DNA from: Chrysophaeum taylorii
Taxonomy: Eukaryota; Sar; Pelagophyceae; Pelagomonadales; Pelagomonadaceae
Length of the DNA stretch: 64,000 bases
Assembly: GCA_029834535.1 (NCBI GenBank)
Contig: JAQMWT010000320.1
Span: forward strand, 124,001-188,000
Direction of reading: 5' to 3'
Part shown: positions 38,639 to 47,973 of the stretch, in pieces
How the letters are laid out: each line of letters starts with the position of its first letter
How positions within the stretch are numbered: position 1 is the first letter of the stretch
Notes under the pieces: generated by a model
Seen by the model: the letters and a program-made list of their open reading frames with translations, nothing else
Told to the model about the DNA's origin: nothing
The model's database searches: none
Position numbers and translations under genes: made by a program

Positions 38639-38953
38639 TGCAGAGCATTTAGCATGCAGTGGTAAGTCACCTGGGAAACCATCCCGTCTCATCATGAACG
38701 TCTGGAAGTATTTAATTCGGGGAATGAAAGGTTATGTTCCCTATATCCTCAGAACACGACAGGCGGCATCTAGAACTACACGAGAAAGGTTAAGTGTATA
38801 GTGCTACATACCTCGGGACGCGCTAGACCATGATGATGAGCTTGAGCACAAATCAGAGGACTAATTGACTGTGTAGAAAGGAAGAAGAAGGGTAAGGAAG
38901 AGATCACGTTCTCAACGGACGGATAAGGGTAAGAGGCAGCAGATTTCTCTGCA
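38639..38953 (-). repeat. 5' LTR of the copia element
   Basis: 315 bp, begins TGCAGAGCAT and ends TCTCTGCA on the plus strand. It carries the promoter of the element on the minus strand. About 98% identical to 25801-26123 apart from three small indels. Confidence 0.95.
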
Positions 38954-39388
38954 CTATGTATGTATGTATGTATCCTGGCGGGATGCGGCCGGCCCCTAGA
39001 ATTTACTACTAAACTCAAACTACCTGCTACTACTACCGACTCGCACCAAAACTCGGACGTCGACTCTCCTCTAACCATTATACCTACGTCCGGTGTATCT
39101 CGACTGGCGTCACGCTGCGTGCTTTGGCGCCAGAAGAATCAATGACTCCACTCAATTTACTATACCGTCCGGTGCGTTAACTGGCGCAAAGCACGCTGAG
39201 CTCGTTGCCGCAAAAATGGATGCACGTCTGAAACCGCACGTTATCCTCTCTTGCCTCTTCATTGTACGTATCAAAAAAAGACCATGACTACGATGGCAAC
39301 TGCCACTACTTTTCCTCGTGTTAGCTCCCCAAAGTATACATTGCTTCTTGGTTTGTTTTGCTCTTTACTAGACTTTAGTACTAAAACA
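38954..39388. other. Spacer between copia and hAT elements
   Basis: Starts with a TATG tetranucleotide run (38955-38972). The phrases TATACCTACGTCCGGTG and TATACCGTCCGGTGCG (about 39080 and 39160), each followed by TTGGCGCC or CTGGCGCAAAG-like sequence, suggest another small decayed repeat. No gene is recognised. Confidence 0.45.
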
Positions 39389-42037
39389 CAGCGTTGGGAA
39401 TTCACTTCAGCAAGTGAACGTGAACCACTTCACCAGCCACGCAATATTGGTGAAGTGATTTGAAGTGAACACGTCACCCTACGTGGCCATCGTGAACCTT
39501 TGTGAAGTGATCGCCACATTTTTTTTTTACTTTTTTTAACGCCAGGGCCGGTACCTGCCGCGCCCCGTCAGTTCCGTGCCCCCCGCGCGCTATTGCCTAG
39601 GTCTGGTGCTCTTATATTCATTCGCGTTTCGGGACGAAGGAGGAGTTACCGTGGATGGGGTTCAGTGTTTCTTACTTTAGGCGATGTGAACGACCTCGGT
39701 ATCTTCGTCTGGTTCTTTCTCATCAACCTCCATCTCCAAAGAGTCTCGGGGATGGTGCTCTCGGCGTTTTTGAACTCGGTCTCGGCGAGGTCCCTGTACT
39801 TAATCCGGGCCGCGGCAATGAAATTCTTGTTCATGCGCAGTAGGGCAACTTTGTCCGTCTCGTCCGCGCCGAGCAGCGTGTTTCCCTCGGTCAGGACAAG
39901 ATTTCCAATGCTCAGGCAGCGCTCACAGTAGCTCTGCGCGCCATGTGTACCAATTGAACCCTTAGCGGCTCTCGCCATGTCCGGAAGGAACCCATACTGC
40001 TCCTTGGTGAGCGGTCGATACAGCTTTCCAACGTCGAGCACAGCCAGATCTGTGAAGCCGACTTCATCCTTCTTCTCAAGTTCAGGAAAATGCACTTTCT
40101 AGTTGAGCGATCTCGAGAGCCTGATCCATTGAGTGAAGACCTGTTCAAACTCCACATTGAAATCGGGCATCTGGTTCTCAGGCATAGCAAAAGAAGGCAC
40201 GTCGCCACTAATGTCGTCCCAAGCGCCGGGTGCGTCGAGTGCCGCCAAGAGACTGCGGGCAGGAGCAGGCTCGGAGGGCGGCGCAGACTCGGAGGAAGTC
40301 TTTGCTTTTTCGTGGTGGAATGCAGTCCGTGCGTAAATCACATATTCTTCCTTGAGCAACTTCCTGGCCTGAGCTCTCTGATTGGACGACAGGTGCCGAC
40401 AGTTGATAGTCCGAAAGTCAAGAAGGAAGGCAATCAGCTCGCGATCGTTGAATTGGTATTCGAAGTGACGCTCGTAGTTTTCATTTTTCCTGCAAAACCG
40501 ACGCTCACATTCGAGTATAGCCCGCTGAAGACAGATTTTTCCGGTCTCGCTGAGGTCGTCAACATCGACAGTCTTCCGTGGCATGGATTTCGCAGTTATG
40601 TTCGGGAGATCAATGACTTCTAGCGTCCCAGCTCGCAGAGACTCGATCATGTTGTGCTTGATCAATGCGGCGCAAGCCCCCAGGTATAAGTGTTCATGTT
40701 GCACGAAAACAACGGCCTCGTCCGTTATAGCAAAAATCGCCTCGAATTCAGCCAACGCCACCCATTGCTCATCACAGATTGTCTAGGGGAGTCCAATGTT
40801 GGTAGCCGTGTACAGTTTAAGCACGCGGTGCATACGCATCAAGGAACGAATAAGTTCGTATCGCGCCCGGAACCTCGTCTTATTGAGGTCGAGCTTGAGC
40901 TGGAGCTTCGGCGATTTCGCCGGCTGTAATGGCAAAAGCGCATGCAGATCCTTCAAACGTGTGCCGTAAGAAAAGTACTTGGCTCCATCGTGGGCACTGT
41001 TCTGCAGCTCTTGGCCAGCTGGGAATGGATTGATCACCTGCTTGCCTCTGGATCGTGTCAAGTCGCCACATGCCGCTGCCGAGATTTTTGAGATATCATG
41101 CATGTCACACGCTTCGACCTCAACAAAAATTTCTTCCGCGACGCCAATTCCAGCCCGGTCTTGAACAATGGTTGCGGCCGCCAAATCGATATCGATTCTC
41201 GCACGCTCCGCGACCACAGAACGGAGCAGAGAAGCCGTGCCGGAATCGGTTCCGTCGTCAGCTGGAACAAGGCCCACGCACACCGTCTCAACGCCACTCC
41301 AATCGGGCCAGATGAAGGATAGGCCAATGGCCTGTCGCTTGAACTAAACCTTGAGTGTCCCGCCGTCATGCAGCACCTGGGCGAATGGCTTGCCGAAAGC
41401 CGCTTCATAAATAACACTCCGTAACGACGTGCTTCGAGATTCGAACAACAAAACAACGATATTCAGCGTCAACCCATTCAAACAGCGCCTTTCGAGTCAT
41501 GAACGAGGGCGCTTGCCTTCCCCCCACCGCCGCGGTAATACTACGCCTCGATTGGGTTGCGATGATCTTCGTCGTCAAAGGTGCGCTTGGAAAAAATCCG
41601 CTGCGACGTGTACACGTAGTGCCGAGCCGAGAACGCCATCAAAGAAGAGTGCTTTGCCTGGCTGGGCATGGCCATGAAGTATCTCTTTAATATCCGATTT
41701 ACCCTTCGAGGCTGCCACAACGCCCACGGCCGTCATAACGCCCTCCTTTTCTTGGTCTGTCTTCGGTTTCTTGGTGAGCTGTTGACGGACGTCCCAGCTC
41801 GTCGAATCCTCCTCCGGATGCGCAGCCTTGAAGTGGGCCCCAAGAGGGCTTGGTCGTCTGCCTTGTGCCCTTTTCTTGAAGTCTCTCCGGGGTCAGGGTC
41901 AGGCCGTCAGCCGAAGTGAACGAACGTGAAGTGAACATTGGACTGATCGGACGAAAAAAATCGGTGAAGTGAAGTGAAGTGAAGTGAACCAAATTCAGTG
42001 AATCTAGTGAACTGAGCTCAGTGAGTTCCCAACGCTG
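39389..42037 (-). mobile_element. Decayed hAT-type DNA transposon
   Basis: Bounded by terminal inverted repeats CAGCGTTGGGAAtTCACT (39389) and, on the other strand, CAGCGTTGGGAAcTCACT (from 42037), matching the CAGxGTTGGGAA ends typical of hAT elements. Both subterminal regions are rich in AAGTGA units (39409-39475 and 41915-42000), probable transposase-binding repeats. A broken transposase lies inside on the minus strand. The flanking 8 bp (CTAAAACA and a T run) do not match, so the target duplication is lost or the ends are slightly different. Confidence 0.85.
39646..41456 (-). pseudogene. hAT transposase remnant
   Basis: Three consecutive frames on the minus strand, separated by stops or shifts (41283-40783, 40761-40099 and 40095-39646), with N-terminal debris to 41456. 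The first contains CDMHDISKISAAACGDLTRS, then NPFPAGQELQ and FSYGTRLKDLHAL, in the style of the hAT catalytic core. The last contains the C-terminal dimerisation signature in degraded form: GAQSYCERCLSIGNLVLTEG then LLRMNKNF, corresponding to the SERxFS...l..N pattern of hAT transposases. It cannot produce an active enzyme as it stands. Confidence 0.7.
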
Positions 42038-42172
42038 TTTTTTTTTTGCCCGATTGTACGTAAATGTGAATTTAGTGCTTATTATTATACGGAAGTAGGA
42101 TATATTCTTCGAGCTCGTCAGCCATCGCCAAATGAAATTATTATTGCACTCTGTGGCACAAAGGAGGACCGG
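42038..42172. other. Short spacer after the hAT element
   Basis: T run and AT-rich sequence; probably the 3' UTR of the minus-strand gene that ends at 42173. Nothing else is seen. Confidence 0.4.
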
Positions 42173-43846
42173 TCAGTGCACGACGCTTTGATTATCGTAG
42201 TAGAGTCGGTTTTGGGGGTCCGAGAGGACAGCGTAGGCGTGGGCGAGACGCGCGAAGCGGCGGTGGGCATCAGGATCCTGGGGATTTTTGTCGGGGTGGA
42301 GCCGGAGCGCGAGGGAGCGGTAAGCGCGTCGGATGTCGGCGGGCGAGGCCGTCCGGTCGAGGCCGAGGACGCCGTAGAGGCCCGCGTCAAGATGGTCGTC
42401 AACGTCGTCGTCGAAGTCGGCGTCCCTCGTCGGCGGGTCTTTGTCGTCGTCGGGCGAGACAGTTTCGTGCCACTGGACGCCGGTCCAGTCGAGCTTTCTC
42501 GCGCGGTCGGGTCGGGTGACTCCGGCGTTGACGAGGGTCGCGACGAGATGGCGCGCCCTCGCCGCCTCGGGGGTGTGCTGGAGGCGCTCGAGGTCGAGAA
42601 AGTCTAGAAGATCCAAGAGAGCGGCGGCGTCGTCGACGCCGAGAGAGGCCTCGGCGCGAACGAGGAGGGGTTTTGGCGACGTGCCCAAACCCAAGGCGAT
42701 CGAGGCCTGGTTCGCCGCGTCCGCGGGCGACGTGGTCAGCAGGCTCCTGGCGAGCGCGAGGCGCGCGATCGGGTCTTCCGGATCCTCGGCGACCGCGCGT
42801 TCCGGATCTTCGACGACTCGCCCGTCGTCGCGGCCCGCGTACCTCGATGCCTTCTCGTAGGTCCGTAGGAGTTGCGAAGGAACCTCTTCGTAGTACCTGT
42901 CGCAGGCCTCCAGCACCTCCTCCCACTTGCGCTGGGCGGCGAGCGCGCGGACGTGGATCAGACGCGATTCGTCGTCGTCAGGGTTGGCGAGCGCGGCCTC
43001 GATCGCCGCCTTCCAGTTCGACAGCCCGAACGCGAGCCTCGCCGCGTCGAGGGGACTACTCTTGCTTGTTGTCGAAGAACGACGCCGCGGCGCTCTTGAT
43101 TTTGCGGGCTTGGCTTCCGTCGCCGCCGCCCACGGCCTCGCGACCAGGCGAGTCCCGTCTCGGACGACGTCCCCGACCAGCATCGCCCCCGGAATCCATT
43201 GGCCCTCGCCCTCGAGCCGCAGCTCCCCAGACTGCTGGTGCTGCCGCCGTTTCCGGACGACTTCCGCGAGCTCGCGACAGGTCTTGCGGAGCCAGCGCGG
43301 CGTGAGCTGCAGCTTCAACGTGACGTCCTCGTGACTCACGTAAATCACTCTCGTCGCGTTCGACGCTTCCGTCGCTCTACGGAGGGCGTCCTCGAGCGAC
43401 TCGTTGCCGGGCCACAGCTCGAGACCGAGACTCGCCTCCCGCGCGGCGCTTTCGGGATCCCCGGCAGCGTGGAGCGCGGCAACGAGCCGACCTCGGGCTT
43501 TCGCCCAACTGGGCGCGGCCTCTACGAGCCTCCGCGCCTCGAGGACCGCCGCCGGAGCCCGCTTCGCCGCCAGCAAAGCGGCGCACCGATTAGACATGGC
43601 CACCACCGACCGCGGGTTCAACGCGAGCGCCTCCCCATAAACCCTCGCCGCCGCTTCGTACTCCTTCTCTCGCATCAACATGTCCCCGCGCTCCTTCTTC
43701 GCCTTCTCGTCGCTCCGACTCACCGTCTTCGCCTTGACGACCACCGCGGGTTCCTTTTCCTCCTTCCTCGACACCCCCAGCACATCGAAGGGCTCGATCG
43801 TCGCGCCGCCGTACGATGGCCCGCGCCATCGCAGCTTTTCTCCCAT
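42173..43846 (-). CDS. TPR and J-domain co-chaperone (557 aa)
   Basis: An Hsp70 co-chaperone. Three tetratricopeptide repeats cover about residues 47-155 (GDMLMREKEYEAAARVYGEA, ALNPRSVVAMSNRCAALLAA and a following AKRAPAAVLEARRLV unit). A weaker helical-repeat region lies at about 270-420. The C-terminal J domain (about 490-550) reads YGVLGLDRTASPADIRRAYR, LALRLHPDKNPQDPDAHRRF and AYAVLSDPQNRLYYD, with the HPD motif that stimulates Hsp70 ATPase intact. The order TPR then J matches DNAJC7 and P58IPK; absence of a signal peptide favours a cytosolic DNAJC7-like protein. Start is the ATG at 43846. An N-terminal phrase EPFDVLGVSRKEEKEP resembles the beginning of a second J domain but lacks HPD. 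Confidence 0.88.
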   Translation of the reverse strand: MGEKLRWRGPSYGGATIEPFDVLGVSRKEEKEPAVVVKAKTVSRSDEKAKKERGDMLMREKEYEAAARVYGEALALNPRSVVAMSNRCAALLAAKRAPAAVLEARRLVEAAPSWAKARGRLVAALHAAGDPESAAREASLGLELWPGNESLEDALRRATEASNATRVIYVSHEDVTLKLQLTPRWLRKTCRELAEVVRKRRQHQQSGELRLEGEGQWIPGAMLVGDVVRDGTRLVARPWAAATEAKPAKSRAPRRRSSTTSKSSPLDAARLAFGLSNWKAAIEAALANPDDDESRLIHVRALAAQRKWEEVLEACDRYYEEVPSQLLRTYEKASRYAGRDDGRVVEDPERAVAEDPEDPIARLALARSLLTTSPADAANQASIALGLGTSPKPLLVRAEASLGVDDAAALLDLLDFLDLERLQHTPEAARARHLVATLVNAGVTRPDRARKLDWTGVQWHETVSPDDDKDPPTRDADFDDDVDDHLDAGLYGVLGLDRTASPADIRRAYRSLALRLHPDKNPQDPDAHRRFARLAHAYAVLSDPQNRLYYDNQSVVH

Positions 43847-44045
43847 ATGGAGAGAGAGATAGATCCGTTGGGTTCATCCATTTTTTTCGAGTTTTTATTG
43901 GGGGCAGGGCCCGCGAGAGAGAGGAGCCAGAACAAACAAAAAAAAAACGCGCGGCCCTCTACAAGAATCTTCTTCTTCTTCTTCTTCTTCTACCGCGGAC
44001 AGACAGACACCAAAAAAATCGCATCGATTATATTGACCATGATGA
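43847..44045. other. Spacer with TTC run
   Basis: Holds a (TTC)n tract at about 43969-43991 and an A run. Probable promoter of the TPR/J-domain gene and 3' UTR of the flavin monooxygenase gene. Confidence 0.45.
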
Positions 44046-45233
44046 TTACAAGACGGTAGTTATTATGAGGTCGCGGACCGTGGCCTCGAGGTCGTCGGGG
44101 TCGTCGGGGGAGGTCGCGGAGAAGCCGTTTTCGTCGAGGCGGTGGACCAGACGACGGCGCTGGTCGGGGTCTTTGACCATGTTGAAATCGTAGAGGTCGA
44201 GGACGGCCGGAGAGTGGAGGAACAAGGCCGCGTCTCTCGAAGCGCGGACCCTCGGGGCTGCGCGCTGGAACATCTCGCGCTCGAATCTCCGGAGACTGGG
44301 GGGGGTAAGCTTCTGCGAGAGACACCTTCCTAGCGTGACGGCGTCAGCGAGCGCTTGGTTGGCGCCCTGGCCCTTGAAGCAGGTCATCGGATGAGCCGCG
44401 TCCCCCAGGACCGTAACCCTCGAAGCGGTCCGGGGGTCAAAGACGGGGTCGCGGTCGAAGAGCGGGGAGGCCCAGACCTCCTCCTCCTTTGTCGCATCGA
44501 CGAGGCCTGCGGCCACCGGAACGCTAACCCAGTTCCGGACGACGTCGCGAGCGTCGTCCAAACCCCCGAGCCTACGACCGCTGAGCTGCCACATCGTGAG
44601 GTCGGAGGAAAAAGGCATCGTGAAGAGGCGATAACTCCCGTCGACGACGTAAAAGCCCCGGCGGTCGAGGAGCGGATGTCGAAAACTGGAAATTCCGACG
44701 ACGAGCGATATCCCGACTTCCCGGAGCTCTTCCGGTCTAACGGCGGACCGGTGACCGTCCGCGCCAACCAGGACCTCCGCGACGCAGCGCGAGCCGTCCT
44801 CGAAGTAGGCCGTCACGCAGTTCTCGTCTTCGGTGTGGCGGAGAAACCGCTTTCCCCACGATACTCTTCCCCCTAGATGTTGGTAACGCGCGAGGAGCGC
44901 GCGCCGCGCCTCTTGCCGCGGCACGCGGAGCGAACCCGTGGCGGCGGCGCCGGCGCCCCCGCGGTGGCCGTAGTACCCCCGGATGCGACCCTGTCCGTCG
45001 AAGGTCCAGTGACAACGGCTCTCGCAGCTCAGCGCGCGGCAGGCATCCAGAATCCCGAGGACTCCCAACGGACCTCGGCTGTCGGCGGACAACGTCATTC
45101 CATACCCCTGGCGCCGCGCCTCGAGGGACGCGTCGCGCTCGAAGACGACGCACGCGACGCCAGCCTGCCGCAGCGCGACCCCGGCCCCGAGGCCCCCGAG
45201 CCCGCCACCGATAATTGCGACCCTCGTGTCCAT
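44046..45233 (-). CDS. Group A FAD-dependent monooxygenase
   Basis: A single-component aromatic-hydroxylase-type flavoenzyme of 395 residues. The N-terminal Rossmann motif VAIIGGGLGGLGAGVALRQAG binds FAD ADP; VLVGADGHRSAVR is the DG motif; VTVLGDAAHPMTCFKGQGANQAL is the GD motif that contacts FAD ribityl and closes the active site. Members include salicylate and p-hydroxybenzoate hydroxylases and zeaxanthin epoxidase; the substrate here cannot be told. The protein starts directly at the Rossmann strand with no presequence, so a cytosolic site is likely unless an upstream exon exists. Its start codon abuts the ATG of the divergent gene at 45234 (CATATG), leaving no intergenic space. Confidence 0.9.
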   Translation of the reverse strand: MDTRVAIIGGGLGGLGAGVALRQAGVACVVFERDASLEARRQGYGMTLSADSRGPLGVLGILDACRALSCESRCHWTFDGQGRIRGYYGHRGGAGAAATGSLRVPRQEARRALLARYQHLGGRVSWGKRFLRHTEDENCVTAYFEDGSRCVAEVLVGADGHRSAVRPEELREVGISLVVGISSFRHPLLDRRGFYVVDGSYRLFTMPFSSDLTMWQLSGRRLGGLDDARDVVRNWVSVPVAAGLVDATKEEEVWASPLFDRDPVFDPRTASRVTVLGDAAHPMTCFKGQGANQALADAVTLGRCLSQKLTPPSLRRFEREMFQRAAPRVRASRDAALFLHSPAVLDLYDFNMVKDPDQRRRLVHRLDENGFSATSPDDPDDLEATVRDLIITTVL

Positions 45234-45775
45234 ATGATGCTTACCCTTCTTTTGCTGTCTCTCACCACCAAAGTCGCCGCGCTTCGGCCGCCGTCGCCCG
45301 CGCCGGTGGGGTTCACCACAACGAATTATTAACCACCACCAACGCTCCGCAGACCCTCATCAACGCGCTCTCGACCGCCGCCGCATCCGTATCCGACCCC
45401 GACCTCGCCGCCATCGTCAAAGCCGTCGACGTAGAGTCCCTCACCCATCTCATCGAGACCCTCGTTGTCGAGAACGCGCCGTGGGTTGCCAAGTACGGCG
45501 AGCAAGGCAGATTTGGCCTTCCCCTCGACTCCCAGGACCCCCTCGTCAAGCTCCAGCGTGAGGAGGAACCCAACAGATTCCATAATTGTTGTGTTATTTC
45601 GTAGGCGCGGAGTGCGTCCTCGCGCTCCACCTCATCCTCCACCACGAGGCCGCCACGGTTCCCGGGACCGACCGGTACGCCCCGCTCTCCCCCTCGGACT
45701 TCATCGACCCCGACCGCCTCCAAGTCCTCCTTTCGGCCTCCAACGGGGGGAAATCCGAATCCGAAACCAAATCTT

Positions 45776-45777
<2 letters not shown>
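45234..45777 (+). CDS. Hypothetical targeted protein, three exons (149 aa)
   Basis: Assembled as exons 45234-45305, 45353-45557 and 45605-45777. Both introns are 47 nt (GTGGGG...CCGCAG containing a TTAAC branch-like site; GTGAGG...TTTCGTAG), and the sum is exactly 150 codons with the stop. The N-terminus MMLTLLLLSLTTKVAAL is a signal peptide, followed by RPPSPAP, so the product enters the secretory route or the plastid. The mature part is helical (ALSTAAASVSDPDLAAIVKA, VESLTHLIETLVVENAPWVA) and includes a segment with Cys-His-His (ECVLALHLILHHEA) and SPSDFIDPDRLQVL. I do not recognise the family. Confidence 0.75.
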
Positions 45778-45807
<30 letters not shown>

Positions 45808-45854
45808 GGATCCTTCCAACCAGTCGCAGGATATATATAATAATAATAATAATA
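45778..45854 (+). repeat. CAA and TAA microsatellites
   Basis: A (CAA)n run follows the stop codon (about 45777-45807), and a TA/TAA run (about 45831-45856) leads directly into the ATG of the next gene. The whole spacer is 77 bp. Confidence 0.9.
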
Positions 45855-46910
45855 ATGAAAATTACAATCGACAATGAGCTCGTGTCGCTCAGGGATGCCA
45901 TCCGCTTCAAGCCCAAGGACGCCGACGCCCACTTCGACGTCGCCCGCTACCTATCGAAACGCGACAGGCCCAGGGAGGCTCTCATCTACTACCGGCGCAC
46001 GGTGGCGCTGCGGCCCGAGGACGCCGAGGCCGCAAACAACCTCGGCGTCACCCTCTTCCGCACCGGCGACCACGAGGCCGCCCACAAGATACTCGAAAGT
46101 GCGGCGCGCCGGTTCCCGGACCACGGGGTGATCCACCTCAACTTGGGCCTCGCGACAGACGCGCTCGCCCGACACAAGGCGGCCTGCGTGATCTACCGAA
46201 GAGCCGCCGATTTGTTGTCGTCGTCGTCGTCCCGAAGCGTCGCGTACCACGCCATGGGCTTCGCGCTCGAGCGCACGGGCTTCGCGCAGGAGGCGATCGA
46301 CGCCTACCGCGAGGGGCTTCGCTGCGACGCCGACAACGTCTCGTGCCGCGACGACCTCCGATTTGCGCTCGCGATCCAGCGCCGAGACGAAAGAAAGAAA
46401 ACCAAACGTGGCGGCGGCGACGACGACGACGACGAGGTGCGGGCGTTGGACCGGGTGCAGCAAGAGCGAGACCAGCCCTTTATCCATCCCGCGGCCCTCG
46501 CGGCGAGGCTCCAGCAGAGGCTCGCGCAGCTCGGGGAGGAGCTCCGCGAGCTTCCGCGCGAATGCCAGAACGAGCCAACGAGGGTCGTCGTCGGCCGCGA
46601 CAAGCCGGTGGTGGTGTCGTGTTGGAAGCCGCCGGGCCCGGGCGTGGACGGCTTCCACGACGACCGAAACCTCCCGGTCGTGGGCATCGACACGAAGCGA
46701 CGCGTCTGCCCGCAGCTCGCGCCGACCTGGCGCGCGAAGAGGAGGATTCGCCACCCCGCGGACCTCATCCACAACGGCGACTACGTCCCCCCACGCCCCG
46801 CTTACCTCGACCCCCTCGGCGACGTCCCGCGACCCGAGCCCATCTTCGCTCGCAGACTTAGACCCGCCACGTCCTCTGCCGCCGCCGCCGCGATAATGGT
46901 GATGAAGTAA
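45855..46910 (+). CDS. TPR-repeat protein (351 aa)
   Basis: Start chosen at the ATG after the TAA repeat. The N-terminal half holds four tetratricopeptide units: about 20-53 (AHFDVARYLSKRDRPREALI), 54-87 (AEAANNLGVTLFRTGDHEAA), 88-121 (VIHLNLGLATDALARHKAAC) and 125-160 (AYHAMGFALERTGFAQEAID). These form a protein-binding superhelix. An Arg/Lys and poly-Asp spacer follows near 195. The C-terminal 150 residues are unique, rich in Pro and Arg, with NLPVVGIDTKRRVCPQLAPT and HPADLIHNGDYVPPRPAYLD. No enzymatic motif is seen. Partner unknown. Confidence 0.8.
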   Translation: MKITIDNELVSLRDAIRFKPKDADAHFDVARYLSKRDRPREALIYYRRTVALRPEDAEAANNLGVTLFRTGDHEAAHKILESAARRFPDHGVIHLNLGLATDALARHKAACVIYRRAADLLSSSSSRSVAYHAMGFALERTGFAQEAIDAYREGLRCDADNVSCRDDLRFALAIQRRDERKKTKRGGGDDDDDEVRALDRVQQERDQPFIHPAALAARLQQRLAQLGEELRELPRECQNEPTRVVVGRDKPVVVSCWKPPGPGVDGFHDDRNLPVVGIDTKRRVCPQLAPTWRAKRRIRHPADLIHNGDYVPPRPAYLDPLGDVPRPEPIFARRLRPATSSAAAAAIMVMK

Positions 46911-46946
46911 TAAAGCCCCCCCCCCTTGCGGGTTCGGAACACCAAT

Positions 46947-47744
46947 ATGTTCTGCTGGCTGATTATTATCTTGGTGGGCTTCGGGGAGGCGTTCGTGCAA
47001 CACTCCCCTCGGGGTGTGGTTCGGGCCGCGCGTGCGACGGCGGAAGACATGGGAGCGCGGGAGATAGCAGCCGAGCTCAAGTCTCTCGGTGTCGAGACGG
47101 CTGGGCTCTTCGAGAAACGCGCGCTCGCCGAGCGCCTCGCGAGCGCTCGCAGGGAAGAGGCGATTCGCGCGACGGTCGAGGCGTCGCGGGAGCGGCGGCA
47201 CGCGGGCCGTAGCCTCGAGCTGCGGCGCGCCCAGCAACTCTCGGACCCCGAGCTCCGCGCGATTCTGGTCGGACGAGGCGTTCCGGAAGCCGACGACCCG
47301 TGCGTTCCGGTCCCGCTGCTCGCCGCACTCCTCGCCGAGCTGCGCCTCGCCGAACAGCCCCAAGAAGTAGTCGACGTGGGGGGGGCGGTGCTCGATCGAG
47401 CCCGGGCCTTCGTCGTCGAGAGCGGCGTTTTGAATACTGCCGCGGACGCGGTAGCGCAGCTCGGGCGGTCCGTCGCAGCGGCCGCCCAGCGCGCGGCGCC
47501 GCAGACCAAGCGCCGTCGGAGCGTCGTCCTCCCCTTCGTCTTCAACAGACTCTTCGCCGGGGTCCTCGACGTCGGAGAGTGGGCCGGCGGAGGGATCGTC
47601 GACAAGCGCGTCGTGGCTGCCGTTGCCACCCTCGCCGCCTTTACCACCCACGGCCTCAAGGCGTCCCTGGCCTGCCTCCTCCTCACCCGCCTCATCACCG
47701 GCCTCTTCCAGCAGCAGCCCCCACCACCCTCCTCTTCGTATTAA
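46947..47744 (+). CDS. SAP-like domain protein with plastid-type targeting (265 aa)
   Basis: Starts at the ATG at 46947. The signal peptide MFCWLIIILVGFGEAF ends in Ala-Phe, the cleavage-site style of red-derived secondary plastids, followed by an Arg/Ser-rich transit-like stretch. Residues about 32-70 (EIAAELKSLGVETAGLFEKRALAERL) match a SAP-like helix-turn-helix as seen in MANF-type and plastid proteins. A central helical, Arg/Glu-rich region and two hydrophobic stretches near the C-terminus (about 215-255) follow, so membrane attachment is likely. Family not otherwise recognised. Its TAA stop at 47742-47744 directly abuts the stop codon of the convergent giant gene. Confidence 0.7.
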   Translation: MFCWLIIILVGFGEAFVQHSPRGVVRAARATAEDMGAREIAAELKSLGVETAGLFEKRALAERLASARREEAIRATVEASRERRHAGRSLELRRAQQLSDPELRAILVGRGVPEADDPCVPVPLLAALLAELRLAEQPQEVVDVGGAVLDRARAFVVESGVLNTAADAVAQLGRSVAAAAQRAAPQTKRRRSVVLPFVFNRLFAGVLDVGEWAGGGIVDKRVVAAVATLAAFTTHGLKASLACLLLTRLITGLFQQQPPPPSSSY

Positions 47745-47937
47745 TTAATTCCTCCTCCTACAATAGTTGAGGGCGGCGGTCGCGCCTCGGCACGCGCCAA
47801 AGGCGACCGAGAGCCCAAAAATAGCCAACATCAGAAACACCAGCTCCCCCGTGTCGTCGTCGAGGCTCGAGGACCCAAAAATCGCGCGAATCGCCCAGTT
47901 GGTCACAACCGTGCCGAAGATGGCCGCGCCTAGGGGC

Positions 47938-47973
<36 letters not shown>

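Larger units (their letters stand above)
25801..38953 (-). mobile_element. Ty1/copia LTR retrotransposon encoding a DNA methyltransferase
   Basis: A full-length element bounded by direct repeats that start TG and end CA. In transcription order it holds: 5' LTR, half-tRNA primer site, Gag ORF, cytosine-5 methyltransferase, degenerate protease-like region, integrase, an unknown segment with a nested Helitron fragment, reverse transcriptase, RNase H, an extra ORF, polypurine tract and 3' LTR. Integrase before RT defines the copia order. Counting by eye, the LTRs differ by 7 substitutions and 3 indels over about 315 bp, so insertion is recent although pol has stops and frameshifts. Flanking bases are CTATT on the left and CTATG on the right, a possible 5-bp target duplication with one mismatch. 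At 13 kb it is far longer than a usual 5-kb copia. It was probably mobilised in trans. Confidence 0.93.

Noticed and set aside
42173-47744. Many long frames on the opposite strand of the GC-rich genes
   Set aside because: High GC at third positions keeps several frames open; these shadows are Arg/Pro/Ala-rich, without motifs, and fully overlap genes with clear families.
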